Shown here piece after piece: positions 53,867 through 64,000 of a stretch of 64,000 bases of DNA; positions within the stretch are counted from its first letter, which is position 1; each line of letters starts with the position of its first letter. The notes under the pieces are model-generated. The model searched no databases, was not told where the DNA came from, and worked only from the letters and a program-made list of their open reading frames with translations. Source of the DNA: Rhineura floridana (Eukaryota; Chordata; Lepidosauria; Squamata; Rhineuridae); assembly GCF_030035675.1 (NCBI RefSeq), contig NC_084485.1:94818838-94882837 (forward strand), in the 5' to 3' direction. Both the position numbers and the translations under genes were made by a program.

Positions 53867-56800
53867 CTTTCAAAAACACAAAAGAGTTAGAAAAGGATAA
53901 GTTAAGTCTTCCAAGCAGTACATAGCGCAGGAGCTCCCAATCTTTTGGAGCCTGGGAGCATGTTTGGAAATCTGCAGCAGGCACCAGAAAATACCCATGA
54001 CACAGAAGAAATTGGTGATGCTAAGAACCCCCCCAACAGGCAGCATATCTATACCCCCCAAACAAATAAAAGCAGGACACCTCTTCACCAAAATAAGCAA
54101 AACACCTCCCAACCAACCAAAAGAAAAAGCAAGCAAAATACCTTTCTAAAAAACAAGCAAGCAGGCAACCCCCACAAAACAAAAATGAAGAAGCAAGCGT
54201 GCACCAAAGTCTCCAACTGAACAGAAAAGTAGGCAAAACACCCAGAGGCATTCTGGAGAAAGAGAGGTAAGATGATGGTCTGGATACCTGCACTTTGCTT
54301 TCCACCCATGGTAAAGAGGGAGGTAAAGCCAATACTCTAAAAGATTGGGAAGAGGCAGTTGGCCTTAGCAGGTGCCACATGAAGAGTCTCAGCATGCTAT
54401 GGTGCCCACAGGCACCACACTGTGGATCCCAGCCACAGTGAACTATCACTGAATAGCTGACATTTAGAACTTTTCAGCAATCATTTTGCTGATTTGAATG
54501 GCACAAAAGTGACCAGGAAGGCACATGGTGATAAAAGTATGCCAAACCAAATTAAGCAGAGCTTATTTTTGCTTGGGTCCTTTAAAGTTTGAGGTGTGAA
54601 TCACATCTAAGAGAGTAATGTGTTAAAGTACTCCGATATAGCAAAGGTTGCTTAAAAACAGATGCATCTTAACCTAGGATAGCATCAAATGTATCTGACT
54701 ATATTGTGAATTTGTTCTGTGCCTTTTATCTAAACATTTCAATACTGTAATCCTTTGATGCTACACTGGCCTGAAGGTGTATCAAGTTGGCAAATAGGGC
54801 CTTAAAAGCAAAACACACTGCAATGCATTGGGTTTTACATTGTGGAATACATTTGTGTGGTTCGTAACGGAAATAGACAGTAAGGTCCTACGTGGCTTGC
54901 AGACATTTGGTTCCTTTTTAGCTATTATAAGAAGCAAGTACTAGCTCAATTCATTTGTACTGCTGGGGTTAAAACTGGTAAAACCATGTCAGAAACCATC
55001 TGCATGAATCACTTTTTACATGCAGGTGTCTGTAAGTGGTCACCCTCTCACAGCTTCCTGAATGCATGAATGGGAATTATTGTCATCTATAGAAAATAAT
55101 TGAACATCTAAATGGAATTCAAAGTATTAGGAGCACTCTAAGTTTTCAGCAGCAGGATATGCAAAGCGAGAAGAGTAACCAGAATTCAAATCCTTTTTGT
55201 TGGTATTATTCACTTAGCTGTGAAGATGCAATGTTTGCTCACTGATAAAGAAACCAACCACAGCAAGCACGCATGTAATGGACTCAGAATAACCTTGTTA
55301 TTTACCTGTGGTAGATGTCTGCCACCATTCTCATTGGCTGGACTGCTCTCAGATCCGTTACTACTTCCTGATTGATCTTTCTCATTCAGCAAGGCTGTGG
55401 CATATGCCAATGTGTCCTAAAGACAGACCACAGAAGTTAAGAGCCATTTGAATACTTTTACAGTGTTGGAGCTCACCAGGGGAAAAAAATCTGCACTATC
55501 TACAAACAAGTATAACTTGGTACTGGTTTGAATGCTGCGCACCCCTCCCATCAGCCTAATACAAAAACTAGTAGAACAAAAATTATATGCATGGTGGGCT
55601 CTCATATAGATCCTTACCAAAAAACCCTTGGGAGGGATGGGGAGATTTTTTTAGTCTGAGGACCACATTCTCTTCTGGGCAATCTTTCAAAGACCAAATG
55701 CCAGTGGTGGGCAGTGCCAGAGGCAAAAATGGGAGGAGCAACAAATGCACATTTTACCTTTGAACAGTAGGCTAGTTTACACACCCTCTCTACCCTCCAT
55801 CCAAACAAGGAGGAGGCATTATCAGAGTTCAAGGACACATACCAGCCATGCAAAAACACTCTGGGTGTAAAGCAGGGCAAGTGAGGATGGTGGCCAGGAG
55901 AGAGGATGTGCAGCTCAAGAAGAGTCCTGATAGCCAGACAGAGAGGCTTGGCGGGTCGCATTTCCCACATCTGCTGTATGGCATTTATTTTTAAAAAGTA
56001 AACTGGAAGACAGTTATAAAGTTTCAGTCCTGTCTTAATGATAAAGCAATACTACCTGAAGTTATTTGAAAATCCATGTTAATGGATTCGAAGTTGACGA
56101 TGATCGGCAAATTTATGCATACATGCACATAATTTGAGATATTTGTGCGCCATGTTTGTAATAGTTTTGGAAAATAAAACTTGACAATCAAAGTTGACAA
56201 CCATTGGCCAATAATATACAGTAATTCCTGGTGAAGTTTAGACTTATGGCTCTGATCCTTTCTGCAGGGGTGGTAGACAGATTAAGATGGTCTGCCCCTG
56301 GAGACTAATGGAATCCACAGGATTACTGAATGCCCTGGGGGAGTTCCCAGTAGATGGAGAGTTGAAGCCCTTGTCACGCTGTGGAACAGCGAGACACGTT
56401 GGGCTCTTGACATGGTTGCCCCCAAGCGCCCTCTCAGGCATTGTGGAGCCCAGTTTGCACCTTGGTACAACAGCGAGCTAAGGGAAATGAAACAGGCTGG
56501 ACGATGGCTAGAGCTCAAGTGGCGAAAGATGTGCTGTGAGGCTGATCGGGCAATAGTAAAGCATCATAACAGTGCCTACTGTGTGGTGATGAGGGTGACG
56601 AAGAAGGCCCACTTCTCTGCCTCCATCGCATCCTCAAGTAGCCCTCCAGTGGAGCTTTTCCGTATTATCAGGAGTCTGTTGACATCAACTCCACAAAATG
56701 GAATTTTAGACCCTTCGGAGGCCCACTGTGAATTGTTTGCAAGGCGCTTTGAGGGTAAAGTTGCTCGCCTCCATAGAAGTCTTGATGCCCCCTCCACATC

Positions 56801-59669
56801 TCCCCAATGAGGTGTCCAGTGCAATGTCTGCAGCAACCTCTTGGGAACGGTTTCAGTTGATGAGGCCTGATGACGTAGACAAGGTGCTTGCGATGATGTG
56901 GCCTGCAACGTGTCCTCTCGACCCTTGCCCTTCTTGCTGAGGGGGTTTGACTGAGTGGATCCAGAGTGTGGTCAACACATCATTGCGGGAGGGAATGGGA
57001 GGGAAGAGGCCGCGATCTGACCACTCCTGAAAAAGCCCACCCTGGACCCATTGGTTTGTGACAACTACCGACCAGTTGCAAATACCCCTTTTTAGGGAAG
57101 GTGACTGTGAGGGTTGTGGCGCAGCAATTGCAAGTACTCTTGGATGAAACAGATTTTCTTGACCCCTCCCATTCTGGGTTCAGGCCTGGTTATGGGACTG
57201 AATCAGCCTTGGCTGCCCTGATGGATGACCTTTATCGGGAGCAGGACAGGGGGAGTGCGACCCTGTTATTCTTTCTTGATCTCTCAGCGGCTTTTGATAC
57301 CATTGACCATGGTATCCTTCTGGGCCAACTTGGTGAGCTGGGTATTGGAGGCACTGTTTTACAGTGGTTCCAATCCTGTCTCCAAGGTTGTTTTCAGAGA
57401 ATAGCATTGGGTGACTATCTTTCAGCCCCATGGCAGTTGTGCTGTGGGGTGCCGCAGGGTACCATCTTGTCCCCCATGCTGTTTAATGTTTATATGAAGC
57501 CCTTGGAAGCGGTCGTCAGGAGATTTGGGGTGAGGTGTCAGCAGTACACTGATGATACCCAGCTCTATTTTCCCGTAACATCTGAATCGGGAGAGGCTGT
57601 GCAAGCCATGGATTGCTGCCTGGGCTCGGTGGTGGGCTGGACGAGGGCCAATAAACTGAGTCTGAATCCTAGCAAGATGGAGGCACTGTGGGTTAGTGGT
57701 TCCCGAGTTTGGATGATTGGTCAGTTGCCTGCTTTAGATGGGGTTGTACTCCCTCAGAAAGAGCAGGTCCATAGTCTGGGGGTGCTCCTGGATCCATCTT
57801 TGTCGCTAGAGGCCCAGGTGACCTCCATGGTTAGGAGTGCTTTTTACCAGATTTGGCTGATAAGACAGCTGCAGCTGTTTCTGGACCGGGATAGCCTGGC
57901 CACTGGTAACCTCCAGGCTGGATTACTGTAATGCGCTTTATGTGGGGCTGCCCTTGAGGTTGGTCCAGAAGCAGCTGGTGCAAAATGCAGCGGCGAGACT
58001 GCTCACTGGGGCTGGGTATCACCAACATGTTACCCCGCTGCTGAAAGAATTGCACTGGCTGCCCATTTGCTACCGGGCCAAGTTCAAGGTTCTAGTTTTG
58101 GTGTACAAAGCCCTATACAGCTTGGGACCAGGATACCTGAAAGACCGTCTTACCCCTTATATGCCCAGCTTGTCACTGCGCTCTGCAGGTGAGGGCCTCC
58201 TGCAGATACCATCTTATCAGGAGGTTCATTCTGCACAATATAGTAAACGGACCTCTAGTGTGGTGGCACCTACCCTCTGGAATTCCCTCCCCTTAAATAT
58301 TAGGCAGGTGCCATCTCTGTTATCTTTTCGGCGCCTACTGAAAACTTTCCTCTTTCAACAAGCCTTTTAAGTTAAGACCTATCCCAGTCTGCGCCTGTGT
58401 TGGAATTGCTTTTAATATGTTTTTTAAAACATTTTTTCCTAAGCAATATGTTTTTTTAACCCTTGTTGTTTAAGATGTTTTTAAAGCTTTTTCAAAGAAT
58501 GTTTTTAACGTTGTTTTGTTTTAATGTATTTTAAGGTCTGTTTTTATGATGTTTTAAAGTGTTTTTACTGCTTTTGTTTGCTGCCCTGGACTCCTGCTGG
58601 GAGGAAGGGCGGGATAGAAATTAAATAATAAATAAACAAGCAAACAAACAAATAAATAGGCGGGAGAGCTCTGCACACAAGAGCAAAAATCCTAGATAGC
58701 AGTGTCCTTTTTCATTATATCTGTATATAAGAAACGTAACTGCAACCAATCAAATTAGAAAGTTCAGAGAGTTCCTGCGCAAACAGTATCAAATTGAGGC
58801 TGACCTGTGCAGAAATAGTGCGCTGAAAGGTTTTGGCAGTTGAGGTTTCATTGGATACGTTACTCTGTGGAGCCCAGTAATGTTCAGACATCTAGAGAAA
58901 TGTGAAAACATCCATTAATTGAAACTGTGTAACAGCACAGCTTAAGTGTTACCTTAAGTTTCTTAAGTTAAGGAAGTTCAAGGAAGGAAAGTTTCTTATT
59001 CCCTCCTCGCCCCTGCAGCTACCTCTGCCCCCCCCGCCACTCTAAGGGGGTCGGAGGCCCTCCTGAACAAAGTGGGATGGGATTTTTTTTAGGATCCTAC
59101 ATTTCAAGAAGAAATCCTGTCTTTAATGATATCATTGTATATATCACTATCCAGGTCAAGAAAACATCCCTCAATCCTTGTATGAAACTGGTTTTGTCAT
59201 AACAAAAATGTCACTTCCTTGAAAACCTTAATAGGAAAAGAACAGCTTTTTGTTTATTTAAAACAGGATGTATTCTATTCAACAGTCTTTTTTTTTTTTG
59301 CAACAAGGAAAGCAAGATGGCCTTTGAAAGAGCAGCAGTCCCACAATGATAGAAAACCAATACTGAAATGTAGCAGCTAATAATGGGCGATATCCAATTG
59401 TGGTGCCCTGCTAGCACAACCGACTCCCACGTATGCAGAAGAACTCTCTCTTCTTCTCCTTCCCCTTGCTGCTTTCAACATGTGCTCCAGAGGACTGGAG
59501 GACCCTCTGCAGCAGACAGGGTGAGGGGCTGCAGGGATGAGGAGAGGAAAGGGAAGTCCTGCACAGTGCACCAATGGATCTTGCCCAATGGACTTAGCAA
59601 AGATGGTAACTAAGGTGGCAAAATTTAGTCAAGAAGTGATGAAACTTTCCTTCTGGGAGGAAGGGTGGG

Positions 59670-59725
<56 letters not shown>

Positions 59726-62700
59726 TGCCAGGGCTCCTGCCTGACAATAAGTAACACAGCTGAAAAAATGGAATTGTGCCACTTTCTCGGGGTTATGAAT
59801 TTATACTGCCTTTTCTTCTTTAGAACAGCTATACTGTGCAACTGCCTAAACTACACTCTATTCACTTCCTTATTTGTCTGTCTTATAATTCAAGTGTGAG
59901 CTTGTGGGCAAGGCCTGTCCCTTTTTGTATTACACTTAGTTGTAGGCCTATGAGTGATTTGCATTAGTCTGCACTATAGTCGTGTGAATAAACTTTTGTA
60001 ATAACAGAGTATAAATTACCTTTATTTGAAGCCACTGTACAGCCCAACTCCAATGATGGGAATTCTCCTTGAAATAATCTTTAGCAGCACAGCACCTTTG
60101 AAATTCAAAGCAAACTATTAAAACTATGTATCTGAAGATAATTAAGGATCGCACTCAGTTTTCATATTTTAAGAACTGTTGGGTTGTGTAAATCACTGTC
60201 ATTGTTTATCGGGTTGCAATACAGATCAGGAAAGGACCAGTGATTTTAAACCAATCAAGAATGTACTGGAAATTCTTCCAGTGTACAAAAGCTTTCCTCC
60301 CTGGTCACACAGAGGCCATTCTTTCTTGTCATAAGCAGCCAGGTGGGTGTGAAAAATTGCAGTGACAGGGTAATTTTATCAATTTATTTTATTTTATTTA
60401 ACAAAATTTGTATACCACTTAACTGTAAATGAACCCTCTAAGCAGTTTACAAAGAAAGAACATATATGGTTGCTATTTTTAAAGCACCACAGGCTTGGTG
60501 TTGGCTGCCCTTTTACAGTGTTTTTTTCTGAGCCTGCTACTATTATCAAGCAACTGAAGGTACAACATTGTACCTTTGATTAAATTGTCAATGTGTCAAA
60601 ATGTAGGCTTATATGGGCAGATGGAAATTTGTGTGGTCTAGTATCTTGTGGAAATATTTGCCAGACCACATGATCTGAGCAACCAGTTGCCATCTGATTT
60701 ATCACATTTTCTTTACTATCCATGCTACTACTCTCTTCCATAGACTGCTGGTAAGGAACCAGCTTTCAAAAGTATAGATTTTAGCAGACTCCTTATCAGC
60801 AGGTTATCAGTGTATCTTCCACATTTTACATTGGCATGAAAAAAGTCAAGGATAAAAGAGAAGTGGCAAAGGCTTGGAGAAGATGAAGAGGGCTTCTTAT
60901 AAGCATATAACTTAATGTGATCAGAAAGCACTAACTTTCATTTCACTGACTATTACACTTACTTCTGAGCAAGAGTGACTAAGAATTTGACACACTGATA
61001 GCATCGACTGCTGTCCACGTGGTTACTGTGGTGCATCAGTGCTGTTGAAGGAAAATAAAGGAGATTAATCAGTAAAGAAATGATATTAATCAGTATTAAT
61101 GACTTTAAAAAGTGGTCCCTGCCATAGTGCAGGGAAATTAGATTCTATGTCTCAGTTCAGACATGATGTCAAACCATGGCTTACACTAGAAGAGTGTAGA
61201 ATCTAAACCATGGTTTGAGTTTGAAAACATTCAGTAGACAAACCACTGTTTCAAGCTTTTTGTCTAGTTTTGTCTTCCATGTTTTCAGCACTTAGCTTGG
61301 TAAATTTATAAACAATTTCCATTCCATCGTGCGGCTGCAGACAATGACTGTAGTTATGGCTTGCTAATTTAGACTACAGCATAGTTTGGTGCAATTTATG
61401 AATTGAGCCTATGATCCATATCTTACTCAACAACAACAGAACGTTAAAACGTCTTTTTTAGGTAAAATATACAATACATTGTGTGATTACCACCTATGCT
61501 TTAAAGGAGCAATTTAAATATAAACAAATTGGTCAGTTGGTCAGTAATATATCCTTACTGTTACTGATCCTACAGTTTTCTATTCTTCTGATGCCACCTA
61601 CTTTTGATGTAGTAGGTAAAACGATAAAGTGGTTCAGTTTCCATATGAATCAAGTTGCCTTCACAATTAAAGAACAGCTCCTCATAAATGTTTCCAATTC
61701 TTTATTTGTATGTACCCAAGGACAGAGGAAGAGGGTTGTATTCAGTAGCTGTACGAGAATAAGGCAGATTACACAACTGATCTTCCTCTCCCTCTCCTGC
61801 CCCCACAGCCCTCTGTACCTAATGAAAATCACCTACAGAAGATGATTTTAATTAGGTAAAATTGTGTTTTGAACAGTCTGCAGTGGAAGAGGGGAGCTGC
61901 TTTGGGTACCCCCCGTTCTGCACTGCAAACCTGTATGACACAGTCCCCACAACCCCTCTAGAGAGTTTTCAGGTGCTACAGGGGAGGAAGAGGAAGATCA
62001 GTTGTGCAACCTGCCTTTCACTTGTGCAACCACTGGATTTAAAACTTTTTTTACCACTTAATGGTTTTCGAAGTTTCCCCCCATTTCAAAGTGATTAGCC
62101 AGGAAGCTGAAAAGACTAAAGCATCCTTGCATGCATGGAACTAGCTGCATAATTCTTTGGAACCTTCCTAGTAACTCTTCACAGCAGGTTTACTCACCCA
62201 GCAATCCATTTTCAGTCTCAAATGCAAACTTGACCCGCTCTATTTGTAAAGGATCTTCAATAATCTGTGAAAAGGAACAGAAACATTTGGTTATATTGAC
62301 ACTTGGAGTCTATGTTATGGTTATACATTCTTGGTTATAGCCAATGAAGTTATCCCATCAGCACAAGGACTTCCCCCCATGCTCCACCTGCTCCAGAGAA
62401 CAAAGAACCCCAGAACAGATTTAGGGGGCACAGGGGATAGAGGAAGTCTAACAGGACAACTTCATTGGACACAACCTTCTGACTGTTTTAATGTTAGCAC
62501 GATGTGACTCAGTACCAAATTGTTAAGCTGTCACTGTCAGAGTCGTGTTCACATTTCAGTTTTCTGTGCAAACTAGAACTATTCTACCTGAATCCTCTGT
62601 GTGATACTTTGACTCAGTTTCTTATGAATCTGAAGCAGACAAATAAAAGTTGGTCCCAGCCAAAAATATTTCTATGCCTGCCAAACAGTGGTACACTCGA

Positions 62701-62845
62701 GCAATTAAAACACTTTAAAATCAGTTACATTGATGCTTATGGAAAAGTAACCCAATTTTTAACCTTTTCTCATTGACAGCAGTTTGACCCTTCTCCCCTA
62801 CACGAGCAGGAAGGCAAGGGGCAACCCCTTCCCCCCCGTGCTTAG

Positions 62846-62889
<44 letters not shown>

Positions 62890-63661
62890 ACATTTGAGCA
62901 GGCAGGCAAGGGGCAGCCACCCCCCATGCGCTCTCTCTCTCTCTGTGCCATCCTCTCCTACACTCAAGCAGGCAGGCAAAGGGCAGGCAAAGGGCAGGCA
63001 AAGGGCAGCTATCCCCCCCGTGCTTGGTGTCTCTCTCTTTCTGTGCCATCCTCCCTTACACCTGAGCAGGCAGACAAGGGACAGCCATCATAACTACCTC
63101 ATGTGAGAGGTGCCTGAGGCAGCCACAATCCACCAGGCAAGGAGAATTGATTGATTGCAGCTGCTGCAGGGCAACTCTCACATGTGGCTGGAACCACACA
63201 CCTTACCAGGTTGTGCAGGCACATCTGCAGTAAACGCTGCTTCCGGGGCAGCAGAAGCACTGTTTACTGCAGAGGTGCCTTTGCCACCTGGCAGGGAGTG
63301 TGATTACAGCCACATGTGACAAAGCCACCCGCAGCAGCTGCAATCCAGCAGGCAAGGAGCCACATTCGGCCTATGTAAGAGTGTGTGTCCCCTGCACCCA
63401 AAAAAGCCTTCACTGAAAGAAGCTTTGTTCCTGGAGGTTTTGTTAACTGAGGTACAACTGTATTGGTTGTACAAATTAGTTTAGAAGCTAGAGTTATATT
63501 AGTTTTTGGTATTTTCATCTATACTCAAATGTATATAGACTGAGTGGAAAGCAAGAAACGGGAGGAGTATCTGGCATTGAGGACTTTTTCGTTACCAATA
63601 TCTCATGAAGAAGCTGGAAGGTGTTCTTCAGTTCATGGGGTGGAGCAGTCTCTAGCTGATT
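53804..63661 (-). CDS. USP24: USP24, ubiquitin carboxyl-terminal hydrolase 24, last seven coding exons (partial)
   Basis: On the minus strand seven exons join in frame to 182 residues and TAG: 63,661-63,596; 62,264-62,198; 61,041-60,963; 60,095-60,020; 58,891-58,805; 55,416-55,306; 53,866-53,804. All introns are GT..AG and all split codons agree. The product matches the C-terminus of USP24, a roughly 2,600-residue deubiquitinase, as I remember it: ETAPPHELKNTFQLLHE, DPLQIERVKFAFETENGLL, HHSNHVDSSRCYQCVKFLVT, MSEHYWAPQSN and SPMMIGEPKSDLDDVDP. This region lies after the catalytic USP domain, so the Cys/His/Asp residues are not in the window. The 5' exons lie beyond 64,000. The gene is convergent with PCSK9, as in human. 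Coordinates span introns. Confidence 0.94.
53867..55305 (-). other. USP24: USP24 last intron
   Basis: About 1.4 kb. A repeat of roughly 500 bases lies at 53,935-54,430; the rest is AT-rich with nothing recognised. Confidence 0.6.
53935..54430. mobile_element. hAT-like nonautonomous repeat
   Basis: It starts AGCTCCCAATCTTTTGGAGC and ends TGGTGCCCACAGGCACCACA then CTGTGGATCCCAGCC. Inverted, the ends pair loosely (GGAGCCTGGGAGCA / TGCCCACAGGCACC). A CAAG/AAAAC-rich middle gives apparent ORFs on both strands that are not genes. Confidence 0.45.
55306..55416 (-). CDS. USP24: USP24 penultimate coding exon
   Basis: Thirty-seven codons, phase 0 at both ends: DTLAYATALLNEKDQSGSSN, then GSESSPANENGGRHLPQ. 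The Ser/Gly/Asn-rich stretch is probably disordered. Confidence 0.94.
55630..55975 (-). mobile_element. hAT-type family A element
   Basis: It starts GGGAGGGATGGGGAGATTTT and contains AGACCAAATGCCAGTGGTGG, GAACAGTAGGCTAGTTTACA and CCATCCAAACAAGGAGGAGG. It ends CGGGTCGCATTTCCCACATC. It has the same layout as 39,985-40,320. Confidence 0.68.
56235..58658 (+). mobile_element. L2 LINE, 5'-truncated within ORF2
   Basis: It begins at the region equivalent to residue 283 of the 6,067 ORF, just after the endonuclease, and runs to the 3' tail GGGAGGAAGGGCGGGATAGA plus (AAAT/AAAC)n. The longest frame, 57,101-57,931, carries SGFRPGYGTESALAALMDDL, FFLDLSAAFDTIDHGIL, CGVPQGTILSPMLFNVYM and QQYTDDTQLYF. A later frame, 57,942-58,370, carries LVQNAAARLLTG and LHWLPICYRA. 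At least three frame breaks or stops separate the pieces. It sits in a USP24 intron, antisense to that gene. It is less eroded than the copies in PCSK9 introns. Confidence 0.88.
58805..58891 (-). CDS. USP24: USP24 internal exon
   Basis: Twenty-nine codons, phase 0 at both ends: MSEHYWAPQSNVSNETSTAK, then TFQRTISAQ. The acceptor is ATTTCTCTAG and the donor GTCAGC. Confidence 0.94.
58892..60019 (-). other. USP24: USP24 intron
   Basis: About 1.1 kb. It has a C-rich passage near 59,020 and an L2-like tail with an AAT microsatellite at 59,650-59,724; otherwise nothing is recognised. Confidence 0.6.
59650..59724 (+). repeat. L2-like 3' tail with (AAT)n microsatellite
   Basis: TTCTGGGAGGAAGGGTGGGA is the L2 3' end (compare 58,600). 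It is followed by about 17 ATA/AAT units. The runs of Ile or Tyr in overlapping ORFs are products of this repeat. Confidence 0.85.
60020..60095 (-). CDS. USP24: USP24 internal exon
   Basis: 76 bases: one base finishing a Lys codon, then CCAAKDYFKENSHHWSWAVQ and WLQIK. Donor GTAATT; the acceptor CTTTGAATTTCAAAG has a modest pyrimidine tract. Confidence 0.93.
60096..60962 (-). other. USP24: USP24 intron
   Basis: About 870 bases. Near 60,375-60,450 a stretch with TATTTTATTTAACAAAATTT and CTCTAAGCAGTTTACAAAGA resembles the 3' end of a LINE or its SINE on the minus strand. Nothing else is recognised. Confidence 0.5.
60963..61041 (-). CDS. USP24: USP24 internal exon
   Basis: 79 bases: two bases completing an Ala codon, LMHHSNHVDSSRCYQCVKFL then VTLAQ, and two bases of the next Lys codon. 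The acceptor is TTCCTTCAACAG and the donor GTAAGTG. Confidence 0.94.
61042..62197 (-). other. USP24: USP24 intron
   Basis: About 1.2 kb. Two similar segments (around 61,740-61,800 and 61,985-62,045, both with a CAG..TTG..CAAC theme and GGAAGAGG) suggest repeat relics in opposite orientation. No exon is seen. Confidence 0.45.
62198..62264 (-). CDS. USP24: USP24 internal exon
   Basis: 67 bases: IIEDPLQIERVKFAFETENG, LL and the first base of the next codon. The acceptor is CTTTTCACAG and the donor GTGAGT. Confidence 0.94.
62797..63100. repeat. Imperfect minisatellite with CT tracts
   Basis: There are about three and a half units of 75-95 bases. Each has TACACNNGAGCAGGCAGGCA, then AAGGGGCAGCCAC, CCCCCCGTGCTTGG, a CTCTCT tract and TGTGCCATCCTC. 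In the third unit a GGCAAAGGGCA block is itself repeated three times. Confidence 0.8.
63150..63350. repeat. Long imperfect palindrome (MITE-like)
   Basis: The left arm (ATTGCAGCTGCTGC, CACATGTGGCTG, GGCACATCTGCAGTAAAC) is matched inversely by the right arm (GTTTACTGCAGAGGTGCC, CAGCCACATGTG, GCAGCAGCTGCAAT) around a centre near 63,245. The arms span about 95 bases each. No target duplication was identified. Confidence 0.7.
63596..63661 (-). CDS. USP24: USP24 internal exon (most 5' in the window)
   Basis: Twenty-two codons, phase 0 at both ends: NQLETAPPHELKNTFQLLHE and IL. The acceptor is CTTCAACTTACAG and the donor GTAACG. Upstream exons lie beyond the right edge; none was recognised from 63,662 to 64,000. 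Confidence 0.93.
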
Positions 63662-64000
63662 CTGTAAGTTGAAGACACAGATTCAAACAGGTAGAAGGGC
63701 ATATACGTGAATATCAGATTGAGATGTATAATTTTGCATTTTTAGAGAACTATGAATTATAGCAAGGTGGGTGCTAGATATATGCATTTTTACCAGAAGC
63801 TCATGCAATCACAGAAGTGCATTTAAATTAGTTTTTTACAACTTGTTCTGGGGACAGAATTATTTATTTGTGATTTTTCTCTCTCGAAGAGCATGCGTTT
63901 AATAGCTAGGATGCTGGAAGGCAGGCAACAAGAACAAAGGACACAAATGGGAAAATTAGAGAAGCAGGTGAGAGTACAAGCTAGGGGCTAAAACATGCAG

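Larger units (their letters stand above)
55417..58804 (-). other. USP24: USP24 intron with L2 and hAT insertions
   Basis: About 3.4 kb, of which some 2.8 kb is a family A hAT element (55,630-55,975) and an L2 LINE (56,235-58,658), both listed separately. Only the short flanks are non-repeat. Confidence 0.75.
62265..63595 (-). other. USP24: USP24 intron with tandem repeats and a hairpin
   Basis: About 1.3 kb, largely occupied by a CT-rich minisatellite (62,797-63,100) and a palindromic unit (63,150-63,350), listed separately. Confidence 0.65.

Noticed and set aside
53945-54220. Lys/Gln/Asn-rich plus-strand ORF
   Set aside because: It lies in an hAT-like repeat with a CAAG/AAAAC-rich centre and has no family similarity.
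59594-59841. ORFs with runs of Tyr or Ile
   Set aside because: They translate the AAT trinucleotide repeat.

Overview
The window is vertebrate nuclear DNA from a squamate reptile (lizard or snake). The evidence is spliced genes with GT/AG introns, a Sauria-type tRNA/RTE SINE, long L2 and CR1 LINE copies, and many short palindromic hAT-type DNA transposons of kinds that are common in lizard genomes.

Layout: (1) 1-25,500 is intergenic. I found no host exon in it. It holds a nearly full-length L2 LINE with an uninterrupted 1009-codon ORF (about 5,470-9,265), a Sauria SINE inverted pair (4,184-4,696), a minus-strand L2 relic (10,440-12,310), an L2 3' end (17,300-18,235), an L1-ORF1-only (HAL1-like) relic (21,325-22,228), several tRNA-headed SINEs, CR1 ends, a candidate solo LTR and hAT elements. 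(2) 25,611-48,323 (+ strand) is the complete coding part of PCSK9: 12 coding exons, all with consensus splice sites and consistent phase, giving a 684-residue proprotein convertase. About 370-420 bp before its ATG lies an HNF1-like / SRE / Sp1-like cluster with the spacing known from the human PCSK9 promoter. Its probable 3' UTR runs to a poly(A) signal near 50,900. (3) 51,597-63,661 (- strand) is the 3' end of USP24, a ubiquitin-specific protease. The last seven coding exons (182 residues and the stop) are present and the gene continues past the right edge. PCSK9 and USP24 are convergent, the same arrangement as in human.

PCSK9 and USP24 are not known to share a pathway. Their adjacency is conserved synteny. 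PCSK9 is a secreted, self-cleaved subtilisin-like protein that drives LDL-receptor degradation. Its SRE/HNF1 promoter ties it to sterol status and liver expression. USP24 is an intracellular deubiquitinase.

The most interesting points are the conserved sterol-response promoter in a reptile, the loss of the human CHRD glycosylation site together with a new sequon in the prodomain, an intact L2 ORF that lacks the usual endonuclease glutamate, a SINE inverted dimer inside one target-site duplication, and several hAT miniature elements with readable 8-bp target duplications. I did not find a clearly new multi-gene system. Family and human comparisons are from memory, not from a search.
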